Made by a program: the position numbers and the translations under genes. A stretch of 64,000 bases of DNA from DASVWZ01 sp963715675 (lineage in GTDB: Bacteria > Acidobacteriota > Terriglobia > Terriglobales > Acidobacteriaceae): the NCBI GenBank assembly GCA_963715675.1, contig OY970265.1, positions 4,402,001-4,466,000 of the forward strand, read 5' to 3'. Below the pieces are notes generated by a model. That model was not told the origin of the DNA. It saw only the letters and a program-made list of their open reading frames with translations, and ran no database searches. Shown piece by piece: positions 25,007 through 34,034 of the stretch (the first letter of the stretch is position 1; each line of letters begins with the position of its first letter).

Positions 25007-25960
25007 TCAAGAGGACTTCGACGCCGGATTGCATGCAGAATCGTTGACGAGATTTTCGGATTGGTGCTGAACGCCAGGGTCGTCTCCGAATCCGCTTAGC
25101 CAATGAACTTCGGGTTCGCGCCGGAACCAGGTCATTTGACGCTTGGCGTAGTTGCGATGCGCTTGCTGGGCGAGTTGAAGAACCGCGGCTTCGTCGATTC
25201 TCCCCTGCAACAACTGGACGCATTGCTTGTATCCCAAAGATCCGAGCGGGCTGGCTGCATCACCGTTTTTTGCGATCAAGGCGCGGGTCTCTTCGACCAG
25301 ACCTCGATCAAACATTCGCTCGGCGCGGTGGTTGATGCGGGCATAGAGCGCGTCGCGATCCGGATTCAAGCCGATCCGCAGAATGCGAAAGCCGCGCAGC
25401 GGCTGACGGCCATGTTGCCATAGCTCGGTCATCTTTCGGCTGGAGGCCAGACAGACTTCGATGGCGCGGATGAGCTTGGGCACGTCGTTGGCATGGATTC
25501 TGCCGGCGGCTTGCGGATCAAGACGCAGCAGGATACGGTGCAGGTGCGACGACCCTTTCTGCCCAGCTTTCTCCCGCAGCCGCTGGCGGAGTTCTTCAGA
25601 TCGTTGTGGGCCGGCAAACAGGCCTTCGAGCAGCGCGCGGAGATAAAGGCCCGTCCCGCCGGCTACGATCGGCAGACTGCCGCGAGCGCTGATCTCGGCA
25701 AGTGCCTGGCGCGCCATGCGGGCATACTCGCCAGCCGTGACCCGCCCGGTGGGAGAAACGAAATCTAACAAGTGGTGGGGCGCTCGGGCTCGTTCTTCTT
25801 TACTCGGCTTGGCGGTGCCGATCTGGAATTCGCGGTACATCGCGACCGAATCGCAGTTCACGATTTCGCCGTGGAATCGCTCGGCGAGAGCCAGCGCCAG
25901 TGAAGTTTTGCCGCTGGCCGTCGGGCCCAGAATCACCAACAGAAGCGGATCGCCTGGCAC
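25007..25960 (-). CDS. miaA: tRNA dimethylallyltransferase
   Basis: About 317 residues. It adds a dimethylallyl group to A37 of tRNAs reading UNN codons. P-loop LLLVILGPTASGKTSLALAL, CDSVAMYREFQIGTAKPS, HHLLDFVSPTGRVTAGEYAR, IVAGGTGLYLRALLEG, PKLIRAIEVCL and YAKRQMTWFRREPEVHWL are present. I chose GTG 25960 so that the protein starts just before the P-loop; a TTG at 25976-25978 is an alternative. Longer frames to 26275 run through a different small gene and are not real. Confidence 0.95.
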   Translation of the reverse strand: MPGDPLLLVILGPTASGKTSLALALAERFHGEIVNCDSVAMYREFQIGTAKPSKEERARAPHHLLDFVSPTGRVTAGEYARMARQALAEISARGSLPIVAGGTGLYLRALLEGLFAGPQRSEELRQRLREKAGQKGSSHLHRILLRLDPQAAGRIHANDVPKLIRAIEVCLASSRKMTELWQHGRQPLRGFRILRIGLNPDRDALYARINHRAERMFDRGLVEETRALIAKNGDAASPLGSLGYKQCVQLLQGRIDEAAVLQLAQQAHRNYAKRQMTWFRREPEVHWLSGFGDDPGVQHQSENLVNDSACNPASKSS

Positions 25961-25962
25961 GA

Positions 25963-26130
25963 TCAGCGTAGGCTCCAATGCACGAAATGCCAGTAGCGAG
26001 CCAGAGTGACAATCAGGATGAGCAAGGCAATAATCAAGAGGCCGGTAGTTTCCGTCGTATAGACCTGTGGCGCGGGGTGACGCTTGGAAGGTCGGTTGCC
26101 AAGCCACCGTTTTGGAGCGGCCGCACGCAT
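25963..26130 (-). CDS. Small single-span membrane protein (55 aa)
   Basis: 55 residues: a basic N-terminus MRAAAPKRWLGNRPSKRHPA, then one helix (GLLIIALLILIVTLARYWHF) and a short tail. Its stop lies 2 bp before the miaA GTG, suggesting coupling. It is divergent from the TonB-type gene at 26192. Function unknown. Confidence 0.5.
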   Translation of the reverse strand: MRAAAPKRWLGNRPSKRHPAPQVYTTETTGLLIIALLILIVTLARYWHFVHWSLR

Positions 26131-26191
26131 GGGTACATTGTAGCGCTGAGGGGCAGAACCAACACAAAAAGCAGTGGTACAATCTCCCGCC

Positions 26192-27016
26192 ATGGTCGTT
26201 CCCGGAGAAGTAAGATGGCTGCGTTTCGTCCTGACCTTGCTTTTCGTCCTGGCATCCACGCCTCTTTGGCCTCAATCTGAGACATCCAAAGCAGCTGACC
26301 CACCTTCAGCGGAGAGAACCTCACCACCGCCAGGAGCACAGGCCCAATTACCCGCCCCTGGTGCCGGCATTACTCCTACGAGTCCAGGCGACTCCACCCA
26401 GCTCGAACCCCTCAAAATACAACAGGCGGTATACCCGGACGAAGCTGCCCAAAAGGGAATACAGGGGCAAGTCTGGGTAAAGCTGTTGATCTCTGAAACT
26501 GGCGACGTAGAAAATGTCGAGGTCGTCAGCGGCGACCCCATCCTTGCCAAGGCTGCCGTGGATGCGGCAAAGAAGTGGAAATTTAAACCGTTCATCAAGA
26601 ATGGAAAGCCGGTGAAGGTATCCACAAAGATGCCGTTGAACTTTGCCTTCCGTGACAAGGTTACAGATGCGCGACCACCTGCGGCCCCAACGCCGACTTC
26701 TTCCAATGATGCTACCGCTCCCCAGCGGGTACGGATCGCACAAGGGGTCTCCCAAGGATTACTCATACACAAGGTCCAACCCATCTATCCAGAGGCCGCC
26801 CGGCGAAATCGCATTCAGGGCATAGTCTTGCTGCAGGCTGTGATCGGTAGAGACGGGAGAGTTCAAGATCTCACGCTGGTTTCAGGGCCGAAAGAATTGG
26901 CCGGGGCGGCGATCGGAGCTGTGCAGCAATGGTGCTACAAGCCCTATATGCTGAACAATGAGCCGGTGGAAATGTTAACACTAATCACCGTCAATTTCCA
27001 AATACGACCATTCTAA
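26192..27016 (+). CDS. Exported protein with two TonB C-terminal domains
   Basis: 274 residues. A signal or anchor segment (RWLRFVLTLLFVLASTPLW) and a Pro/Ala-rich linker precede two TonB_C-like repeats. The first, ~75-155, contains YPDEAAQKGIQGQVWVKLLI and WKFKPFIKNGKPV. The second, ~190-270, contains YPEAARRNRIQGIVLLQAVI and WCYKPYMLNNEPVE. Energy transducers normally have one such domain; two suggests a periplasmic scaffold or adaptor. No exbB/exbD is nearby. The ribosome site is not clear. Confidence 0.85.
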   Translation: MVVPGEVRWLRFVLTLLFVLASTPLWPQSETSKAADPPSAERTSPPPGAQAQLPAPGAGITPTSPGDSTQLEPLKIQQAVYPDEAAQKGIQGQVWVKLLISETGDVENVEVVSGDPILAKAAVDAAKKWKFKPFIKNGKPVKVSTKMPLNFAFRDKVTDARPPAAPTPTSSNDATAPQRVRIAQGVSQGLLIHKVQPIYPEAARRNRIQGIVLLQAVIGRDGRVQDLTLVSGPKELAGAAIGAVQQWCYKPYMLNNEPVEMLTLITVNFQIRPF

Positions 27017-27069
27017 TGGTTTCGGCGGGGTGATTCTAAACCTGGGTAGGGATGCAGTCTCGTACAGGG

Positions 27070-27438
27070 TTAATTGTCAGCCACGGGTTCTGGGGCTTCC
27101 GAGTCTTCTTCGACCAGCGCACGGAGATGGCTCAGCGTCTGCTCTATGGTGAGCGAGTACATCTCGCGGCCCACGCCTTCTCCGGATTCCAGGGCACTTT
27201 TCAAGTAGTGTCCGGCGATTTCGATGGCTAGGGGATCAGTGATGGCTTTCCCGGTCTGGTTCTTATACTCCACCCATGCGGTGGCGGGAAGCGCAACCCA
27301 AAGCGGGCGGCCATCGACCAGAAACTTGATGTCAACGGCGTCCGCGTGGCGGGTTGCAATGGCCACGATCAGCGCCTGATAGAGGCAGTGAACGTCTTTC
27401 CCGGTCCAGCGGTCGGTGGCGTGGAAATCTCTATACAT
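27070..27438 (-). CDS. Hypothetical protein (122 aa)
   Basis: Starts MYRDFHATDRWTGKDVHCLY and continues with an ordered alpha/beta pattern (ALIVAIATRHADAVDIKFLV, VALPATAWVEYKNQTG) to an acidic tail EEDSEAPEPVADN. No recognised domain. A GTG at 27444 is an alternative start. It is divergent from purN across about 124 bp. Confidence 0.65.
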   Translation of the reverse strand: MYRDFHATDRWTGKDVHCLYQALIVAIATRHADAVDIKFLVDGRPLWVALPATAWVEYKNQTGKAITDPLAIEIAGHYLKSALESGEGVGREMYSLTIEQTLSHLRALVEEDSEAPEPVADN

Positions 27439-27562
27439 GACCACAGAAAACTATATCGAATGGCAGGGGCCTGGGCAAACTGCCCTTGAATCTTGCTGTT
27501 GCACGCTGATTCCCGCTCGATGAACTATCATGGGCTGTCGCGTGGCTGAGGCGACAGCTCTC

Positions 27563-28174
27563 ATGAAAAACATTGGCATTCTTCTTTCCGGACGAGGCTC
27601 GAATTTCGAAGCCATTGCGAAGAACGTAGCGGCGGGCAAGATTCCGGACGCCCGCATCGCCGTGGTCATTTCCAACAGGCCTGAGGCCGGGGGGATCGAA
27701 ATCGCGCGCCGGATGGGGCTCACCGCGCTGATCATTCCGTCAAAAGGCAAAGCGCGCGAAGACCACGACCGCGAAATCGTCACGGCGCTCAAACAATACG
27801 GAGTCGATCTGGTTTGCCTCGCCGGATACATGCGGCTGCTCTCGCCCTGGTTCGTGCAGCAGTTTCCGCAACGGATCCTCAACATTCACCCCGCGCTGCT
27901 TCCGGCCTTTCCCGGTCTGGAGGCCCAGCAGCAGGCTTTCGCATACGGAGTCAAGGTTTCTGGGTGTACAGTTCACTTTGTCGACGAAGAACTCGATCAC
28001 GGGGCCATCATCGTGCAGAAGACGGTGCCGGTGCTCGACACGGATGACGAGCACACACTCGCTGTGCGAATTCTGGAGCAGGAACATATCGCGTACTCGG
28101 AGGCGATCAGGATTGTGCTGGAGGGTCGGTTTGAGATTGTTGGCCGAAGACTCACCCCTGGCGGTTCTCTATAA
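27563..28174 (+). CDS. purN: Phosphoribosylglycinamide formyltransferase
   Basis: 203 residues. It transfers formyl from N10-formyl-THF to GAR, the third step of purine synthesis. Motifs: GILLSGRGSNFEAIAKNV, LAGYMRLLSPWFV, NIHPALLPAFPGLEAQQQ (catalytic Asn-His), GCTVHFVDEELDHGAIIVQ. ATG 27563 fits the family start with GAGG upstream. tyrS begins 12 bp beyond its stop; purF and purL lie nearby on the other strand. Confidence 0.96.
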   Translation: MKNIGILLSGRGSNFEAIAKNVAAGKIPDARIAVVISNRPEAGGIEIARRMGLTALIIPSKGKAREDHDREIVTALKQYGVDLVCLAGYMRLLSPWFVQQFPQRILNIHPALLPAFPGLEAQQQAFAYGVKVSGCTVHFVDEELDHGAIIVQKTVPVLDTDDEHTLAVRILEQEHIAYSEAIRIVLEGRFEIVGRRLTPGGSL

Positions 28175-28185
28175 TGATGGTTCCC

Positions 28186-29433
28186 ATGTCTACTTTCGCT
28201 CCAGTCGACGAACAACTCGCCTATATCAAGAAGGGCTCCGCGGAGATTATTCGCGAGGCAGACTTGCGTCAGAAGTTGGAGAAATCCCGGGCTTCCGGCA
28301 AGCCGCTGCGGGTGAAGCTGGGCATGGATCCGACCGCGCCCGATCTGCATCTCGGCCACACCGTGGTGCTGCGCAAGCTCAAACATTTTCAGGACCTCGG
28401 CCATACAGTTATTTTTCTGATCGGCGATTTCACTGGGATGATCGGCGATCCGACGGGCCGCTCAGCCACGCGCCCGCCGCTTTCACGCGAGCAGATCGAA
28501 CAGAATGCGGAAACTTACAAGGCGCAGGTGTTCAAGGTCCTCGATCCGCAAAAAACCACTGTTGATTTCAATAGTCGCTGGTTTTCGAAGTTCAGTAGCG
28601 AGGATTTCATTCGGCTGGCCGCCAAGTACACGGTCTCGCAGATGCTCGAACGCGAGGACTTCCACAAACGCTTTCTGGAAGAGAAGCCAATTGCGGTGCA
28701 CGAGTTGCTCTATCCGCTGGCGCAGGGATACGACTCGGTCGCGCTCGAGGCCGACGTTGAACTGGGCGGCACCGACCAGAAATTTAATCTGCTGGTGGGA
28801 CGTGAGTTGCAGCGCTCTTATGGGCAGGAGCCGCAGGTGGTGCTGACTACGCCGATTCTCGAAGGCCTGGACGGCGTGCAGAAGATGTCGAAGTCGTTGG
28901 GGAATGCGATTGGAATACATGAACCGCCGCTTGAAATGTACGGCAAGATCATGTCGATTTCCGACGAAATGATGTGGAGATACTACGAGCTGCTGACGGA
29001 TGTGCTATCTATCCAGATTGAGGCTCTCAAGGAGGGGATCAAGACTGGTGAGCACCATCCGATGGAAATCAAGAAGTCACTCGCCAGACTGATAGTGATC
29101 GATTTTCATTCCAAAGGAGAGGCTGAGGCTGCGGCCAAAGATTGGGCGGCACAGTTTCAGCAGGGCCGCATCCCTGATCACGTCCTGGAGGTGGCGATCG
29201 AGGTTACAGAAAACGGCGTGCGTCTTGACAAGCTGCTTTTCCTCGTCGACTTGGCCGAGTCGGTTAGCGATGCCGCAAGGAAACTCAAGCAAAGGGCCGT
29301 AAGAGTGAATGGCGAGGTCCAAACTGACCCCGTCGCGCGCATCGATCTTAGTCATCCCGTTACCTTGCAGGTGGGCAGAAAGATTAGGAAGGTTTCTGCA
29401 AGTGGGATCATGGGTGTCAGGCCAAAACAATGA
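28186..29433 (+). CDS. tyrS: Tyrosyl-tRNA synthetase
   Basis: 415 residues. Class I signature PTAPDLHLGHTVVLRKLKHF (HIGH as HLGH), GDFTGMIGDPTGRSATR, LYPLAQGYDSVALEADVELG, KMSKSLGNAIGI, and a C-terminal S4 RNA-binding domain (VRLDKLLFLVDLAESVSDAA). The length and motif style fit the TyrZ-type branch. ATG 28186 (MSTFAPVDEQL) is preferred over 28174. It lies in an apparent unit with purN and ends 10 bp before the convergent purF. Confidence 0.96.
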   Translation: MSTFAPVDEQLAYIKKGSAEIIREADLRQKLEKSRASGKPLRVKLGMDPTAPDLHLGHTVVLRKLKHFQDLGHTVIFLIGDFTGMIGDPTGRSATRPPLSREQIEQNAETYKAQVFKVLDPQKTTVDFNSRWFSKFSSEDFIRLAAKYTVSQMLEREDFHKRFLEEKPIAVHELLYPLAQGYDSVALEADVELGGTDQKFNLLVGRELQRSYGQEPQVVLTTPILEGLDGVQKMSKSLGNAIGIHEPPLEMYGKIMSISDEMMWRYYELLTDVLSIQIEALKEGIKTGEHHPMEIKKSLARLIVIDFHSKGEAEAAAKDWAAQFQQGRIPDHVLEVAIEVTENGVRLDKLLFLVDLAESVSDAARKLKQRAVRVNGEVQTDPVARIDLSHPVTLQVGRKIRKVSASGIMGVRPKQ

Positions 29434-29443
29434 CCACGTGGGC

Positions 29444-30874
29444 CTAGCCTTTGCCGACGCTGGCGGGCTGGATCTCTTCCACATCAACGAAGTTTGTGGG
29501 ATACGAACCGGTATAGCAGGACGTGCAATAGGTCGTCTTTTCGCCCTCGCCGCAAGCTTTCTTGAGCCCCTCGATGGACAGATAGGCCAGCGAGTCCGCC
29601 CCGATGTAGGTGCGGACGTCGTCAATCGAGTGGTTGGCTGCGATGAGTTCCTTCTTGGAAGGTGTGTCCACCCCATAAAAACAGGGGGATACGGTCGGCG
29701 GGCAGGAGATGCGCATGTGGACCTCTTTGGCTCCCGCGTTGCGCACCATGCGCACGATCTTTTTGCTGGTGGTGCCGCGCACGATGGAATCGTCGATCAG
29801 GACCACGCGCTTGCCTGCGAGCAGGCTGCGCACCGGGTTCAGCTTGAGCTTGACTCCGAAGTCGCGCACACTCTGCCGGGGTTCGATGAAGGTCCGCCCG
29901 ACGTAGTGGTTGCGGATGAGGCCAAAGCGGAAGGGGATGCCGCTTTCGGCGGCGTAGCCCATGGCGGCGGTCACGCCGGAGTCGGGCACGGGCACAACCA
30001 GATCGGCGTCTGCGGGGGCTTCACGAGCGAGTTGACGGCCCAACTCTTCGCGGCTGTCCTGCACCGCCCGCCCGAACACCAGGCTATCCGGGCGAGAGAA
30101 GTACACATGCTCAAAGATGCAGCTGGATTGCGTCAGCGACGGGGCATAAAACCGCGACGTAATCCCCTCCGGCCCAATCACGATCAGTTCGCCGGGTTTC
30201 ACATCCCGTTCGAAGGTGGCGCCGATCAGGTCGAAGGCGCAGGTCTCCGAGGCAAAGACGAATGTATCTGACTTTTCTCCCGCCGTGGCAGGGATTCTGC
30301 CCATCGCCAGCGGGCGGAAGCCCCGCGGATCGCGGGCCGCAAAGATGCGGTCCGGGCTGATCATCAGCAGCGAAAACGCGCCTTCCACCCGGCGCAACGC
30401 GTCCGCCATGGCTTCCGGCAGGGTGTGTTCGCGGGAAAGTGCAATCAGGTGCACGATCACTTCGGTGTCGCTATTGGTCTGGAAAATGGATCCCTGCGAT
30501 TCCAGACGGTGACGTACCGCCTGTGCATTGACCAGATTGCCGTTGTGGGCGAGGGCCATCATGCCCTTGTTGGATTGCACCATGATGGGCTGCGCGTTCA
30601 GCAAGGACGAATCGCCGGCAGTTGAATACCGCGTGTGTCCGATGGCCAGCGTCCCATGAAGATCCGCGAGAACCCGCCCGACAAAAATGTCGGCGACCAG
30701 ACCCATTGCCTTATGCATGCGCAGGGTCATCCCGTCGGAGGAAACGATTCCCGCCGACTCCTGCCCGCGATGCTGCAGGGCGTGCAGGCCAAGATAGGCG
30801 AGTTTTTCCGCCTCAGGGTGGGAGTAGATTCCAACCACGCCGCATTCGTCATGGAATTTGTCAGAAGTTAGCAT
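29444..30874 (-). CDS. purF: Amidophosphoribosyltransferase
   Basis: 476 residues. It makes phosphoribosylamine from PRPP and glutamine, the first committed purine step. A propeptide-like N-terminus of ~10 residues precedes the catalytic Cys in ECGVVGIYSHPEAEKLAYLG. Also seen: GHTRYSTAGDSSLLNAQP, PRGFRPLAMGR and the PRTase loop VVLIDDSIVRGTTSKKIVRM. Cysteines in RISCPPTVSPCFYG and TYCTSCYTGSYP indicate the [4Fe-4S] type known from Bacillus. purL lies upstream on the same strand with a 74-bp gap. Confidence 0.97.
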   Translation of the reverse strand: MLTSDKFHDECGVVGIYSHPEAEKLAYLGLHALQHRGQESAGIVSSDGMTLRMHKAMGLVADIFVGRVLADLHGTLAIGHTRYSTAGDSSLLNAQPIMVQSNKGMMALAHNGNLVNAQAVRHRLESQGSIFQTNSDTEVIVHLIALSREHTLPEAMADALRRVEGAFSLLMISPDRIFAARDPRGFRPLAMGRIPATAGEKSDTFVFASETCAFDLIGATFERDVKPGELIVIGPEGITSRFYAPSLTQSSCIFEHVYFSRPDSLVFGRAVQDSREELGRQLAREAPADADLVVPVPDSGVTAAMGYAAESGIPFRFGLIRNHYVGRTFIEPRQSVRDFGVKLKLNPVRSLLAGKRVVLIDDSIVRGTTSKKIVRMVRNAGAKEVHMRISCPPTVSPCFYGVDTPSKKELIAANHSIDDVRTYIGADSLAYLSIEGLKKACGEGEKTTYCTSCYTGSYPTNFVDVEEIQPASVGKG

Positions 30875-30948
30875 TCAGCACTCAGCTTTCAGCACGCAGC
30901 AAAACCTTTTCGCCATTCGGACTCGCGGAGCTTCTGCTCCAGTGTCGA

Positions 30949-33261
30949 TCAGTCCGCCGCTACCAGTTCGGGATCAGTCCGGAGCGTGTGTTCCAACGAG
31001 CTTTCATACACCTGCCACAGCTCGCGGATGGTCGCCGCTAGCGAGATCTGTCCATCGATCTTAATCTCGACTTTCTCCGGGACCGTCTCCCCAATCATCA
31101 CTGACGAAAGCCCGTGTCTGGCCGCTAATTGTTGGATTGCCGGCAGGCTCGCTTGGTCGCAAGAGATGACAACCCGGCTAGCATCTTCCCCAAAAAGCAC
31201 GAACTCCGGCGGAAGGCCCGCCGAGTTGAGGTCTGCCGCTATTCCGATGCCCTGGTGGAAAGCCGACTCAGCCAGGGCCACGGCGATGCCGCCCTCGGAG
31301 CAATCGTGCGCCGACTCCACCAGGCCGGCCTGAATCATCTCAATGATCGCTTGCTGCAAAGCTGCTTCCCGCTTCAGTTCTAGCGCCGGAGGAAAGCCCC
31401 AAACCGCGCCTAGCACCTCTTTGGCGTATTCCGAGGACCCGAACTCTGATTCGGCGTCAGTGTGATCCCCAGCTTCGCCAGCGCGCAAGAGCAGAACGAG
31501 TCGGCCAGCCTTGCGGAAGTGGGCGGACACAGTTTTGTGGACATCTTCCAAAATGCCCACGATCCCCAGCACTGGTGTAGGGTAAATGCCCTCGCCCAAA
31601 GTCTCGTTATAGAAGCTGACGTTGCCTCCGGTAATCGGAATATCGAGTTCTTCGCAGGCTTTGGTGATGCCATCAATCACCTGGGAGAACTGCCACATGA
31701 TTTGAGGCTTTTCAGGATTGCCGAAGTTCAGACAATTGGTGGCCCCGGCCGGGACGGCGCCGGAACAAGCCACATTGCGGGCAGCTTCTGCGACGGCGTG
31801 CATGGCACCCAGTTGCGGGTCGAGATAACACCATCGTCCGTTTCCGTCGAGAGCCATGGCCAGCCCGCGTTGTGATCCCTTAATGCGGATTACTCCGGCA
31901 TCGCTGCTTCCCGGCGCCTCCACGGTATTGGTCTGGACCATGTGGTCATACTGCTGCCATACCCATCGCTTGCCGCAAATGTTGGGCGCCGCGAGCAGCC
32001 GCTTGAAGTTCCCGGTGAAGTCGCCGCCCAGCGCGAGCTTCACGTGCTCCGGCATCTCGCGAGAAACCGGCGGTTCCCAACGGGCGAGGGGACGCTTGTA
32101 CAGGGGCGCGTCATCCGTCAGCGCTTCATTCGGAATCTCGGAGACGATCTGCCCGTGATGCAGCACACGCATCTTGCCATCGTTAGTGACGCGGCCGATG
32201 GTGACGGCATCGAGGCCCCACTTTTCAAAAACGCGGAAAACCTCGTCTTCGCGGCCCTTTTGGGCCACGAGCAGCATGCGCTCCTGAGACTCACTCAGCA
32301 TGATCTCGTAAGGAGTCATGCCGGTTTCGCGCTGCGGCACAAGATCGAGTTCAATCTCGGTACCCACGTGTCCGCGACCACCCATCTCGCAAGTCGAGCA
32401 GGTCAGTCCGGCAGCGCCCATGTCCTGAATGCCCACGATGGCCCCGGTCTGCATGGCTTCAAGGCAGGCCTCCAGCAGCAGTTTCTCCAGGAACGGATCG
32501 CCGACCTGGACATTGGGACGCTTTGCCTCCGAGGCTTCGCTGAACTCTTCACTGGCCATGGTCGCGCCGTGGATACCGTCGCGTCCGGTTTTCGAGCCGA
32601 CATAGATGACCGGATTCCCCTCGCCGGCAGCTTTGGCATAAAAGATCTGATCCCGCCGCACCAGGCCGAGAGCAAACGCATTCACCAGCGGATTCGCCGA
32701 ATAACAGGCTTCGAACTTGGTTTCGCCGCCCAGATTGGGCACTCCAAAGCAATTTGAATAAGAGGCAATACCACTGACCACGCCCTCAAGCAACGAGTGG
32801 TTCTTGTGAATCTCCGCTTGTGTGGGCTGTGTAACGCCGGCAGTGATCGGCCCAAAGCGCAGCGAGTCCATCACTGCAACGGGGCGCGCTCCCATGGTGA
32901 AGATATCGCGCAAAATACCACCCACTCCGGTGGCTGCTCCCTGAAACGGCTCAATGAACGATGGATGATTGTGCGACTCAATCTTGAACGCGCAGGCCCA
33001 GCCGTCACCGATATCGATAATGCCCGCATTTTCTCCCGGCCCTTGCACCACTCGGCGGCTGCGTGTCGGCAGCCTCTTCAGGTGCACGCGCGACGATTTG
33101 TAGGAGCAGTGCTCGCTCCACATCACGCTGAAAATACCGAGTTCAGTGATGGTGGGTTCGCGGTCGCCGAGCAGGTGCTTGAGCTTTTCATATTCTTCCG
33201 GCGTGAGACCGTGCTCGCGGATCACGTCCGGGGAAATGGCAGGCGTCGAGGCGGTATTCAT
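30949..33261 (-). CDS. purL: Phosphoribosylformylglycinamidine synthase subunit PurL
   Basis: 770 residues, the small-PurL length that works with separate PurS and PurQ (neither is in the window). Motifs: FSVMWSEHCSYKSSRVHLK, GPGENAGIIDIGDGWACAFK, KIESHNHPSFIEPFQGAATG, GTPEN-equivalent loops, DMGAAGLTCSTCEMGGRG, and the duplicated second half with ALDGNGRWCYLDPQLGAMH and SAHDCSEGGIAVALAESA. It precedes purF on the same strand. Confidence 0.97.
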   Translation of the reverse strand: MNTASTPAISPDVIREHGLTPEEYEKLKHLLGDREPTITELGIFSVMWSEHCSYKSSRVHLKRLPTRSRRVVQGPGENAGIIDIGDGWACAFKIESHNHPSFIEPFQGAATGVGGILRDIFTMGARPVAVMDSLRFGPITAGVTQPTQAEIHKNHSLLEGVVSGIASYSNCFGVPNLGGETKFEACYSANPLVNAFALGLVRRDQIFYAKAAGEGNPVIYVGSKTGRDGIHGATMASEEFSEASEAKRPNVQVGDPFLEKLLLEACLEAMQTGAIVGIQDMGAAGLTCSTCEMGGRGHVGTEIELDLVPQRETGMTPYEIMLSESQERMLLVAQKGREDEVFRVFEKWGLDAVTIGRVTNDGKMRVLHHGQIVSEIPNEALTDDAPLYKRPLARWEPPVSREMPEHVKLALGGDFTGNFKRLLAAPNICGKRWVWQQYDHMVQTNTVEAPGSSDAGVIRIKGSQRGLAMALDGNGRWCYLDPQLGAMHAVAEAARNVACSGAVPAGATNCLNFGNPEKPQIMWQFSQVIDGITKACEELDIPITGGNVSFYNETLGEGIYPTPVLGIVGILEDVHKTVSAHFRKAGRLVLLLRAGEAGDHTDAESEFGSSEYAKEVLGAVWGFPPALELKREAALQQAIIEMIQAGLVESAHDCSEGGIAVALAESAFHQGIGIAADLNSAGLPPEFVLFGEDASRVVISCDQASLPAIQQLAARHGLSSVMIGETVPEKVEIKIDGQISLAATIRELWQVYESSLEHTLRTDPELVAAD

Positions 33262-33395
33262 GAGGAAGGTCTATTGTCGCATTTTGCGGCGCGGGTGGGC
33301 TAGAAATTCCGTCCGGGCCGCTTGCCCCGGCGCAAAAGGAGATCGCCACGAACCTGCCGCCTTAAAGACGGTTCTCCTGATAACCTAGTGCCACC

Positions 33396-33947
33396 ATGGC
33401 GAACCCACCGGAAGATCTCCTCAAACAGGCCTATGAGGCGCGGCAGGAAAAGCGACTTGACGATGCCAAGCGGCACCTGGTGGATGCGGTTGATCTTTGT
33501 CGCAAGGCAAGCATCCAAAGGGACTTAGCGAAGGCACTCACGAGCCTTGGTCAGATCGAGCGGGATCTGAATCATTATCCTGTAGCGCAGCGTCTTTATG
33601 AGGAGGCCGTCGCCATTTACCGCAGGGAGGACACGTCCAGGCTCGCCCACGCGGTTCGGCATCTGGGCAACATTCATCGGCATACGTGCGATATAGAGCT
33701 CGCGGAGGCCTGTTACCACGAAGCCCTTGAGCTATATCGCGAGAACCCTCAGACCTCTCCACTTGAGTTGGCAAATGCCATTCGAGGTCTTGCGATACTC
33801 AAGGGCGAGAGAGGCGAGGCGGGACAGGCAAGGCAGCTCTGGATGGAGGCCCGGGATCTGTACGCGGCGGCTGAGGTTCAAGCCGGCGTCGATGAAGCTT
33901 CCCGCCGGCTCGCCTGCCTGAGTGAAAAACGGGGGGCTGGGGAGTGA
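33396..33947 (+). CDS. TPR-repeat protein
   Basis: 183 residues, all helical. Tetratricopeptide units are visible at about 5-38 (LLKQAYEARQEKRLDDAKRH), 45-80 (ALTSLGQIERDLNHYPVAQR), 85-120 (HAVRHLGNIHRHTCDIELAE) and 125-160. It is cytoplasmic with no signal. TPR proteins of this size act as protein-interaction adaptors; the partner is unknown. It lies upstream of selB with an 87-bp gap to the preferred selB start. Confidence 0.8.
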   Translation: MANPPEDLLKQAYEARQEKRLDDAKRHLVDAVDLCRKASIQRDLAKALTSLGQIERDLNHYPVAQRLYEEAVAIYRREDTSRLAHAVRHLGNIHRHTCDIELAEACYHEALELYRENPQTSPLELANAIRGLAILKGERGEAGQARQLWMEARDLYAAAEVQAGVDEASRRLACLSEKRGAGE

Positions 33948-34034
33948 CCGGCGGTGATCCGAACTGCTGAGTCTGACCGGGGTTGGGCCGTCGCATGGGT
34001 GGTCTCCAGCTTAGCTAGTATCATGCAGTCAAGA

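Noticed and set aside
25979..26275. N-terminal extension of MiaA to 26275
   Set aside because: It has poor composition, overlaps a plausible small membrane protein, and extends about 100 residues beyond the family start.
33262..33395. Gap upstream of the TPR gene examined for tRNA(Sec) beside selB
   Set aside because: No acceptor/T-arm pairing or CCA end can be folded by eye; no tRNA was found anywhere in the window.
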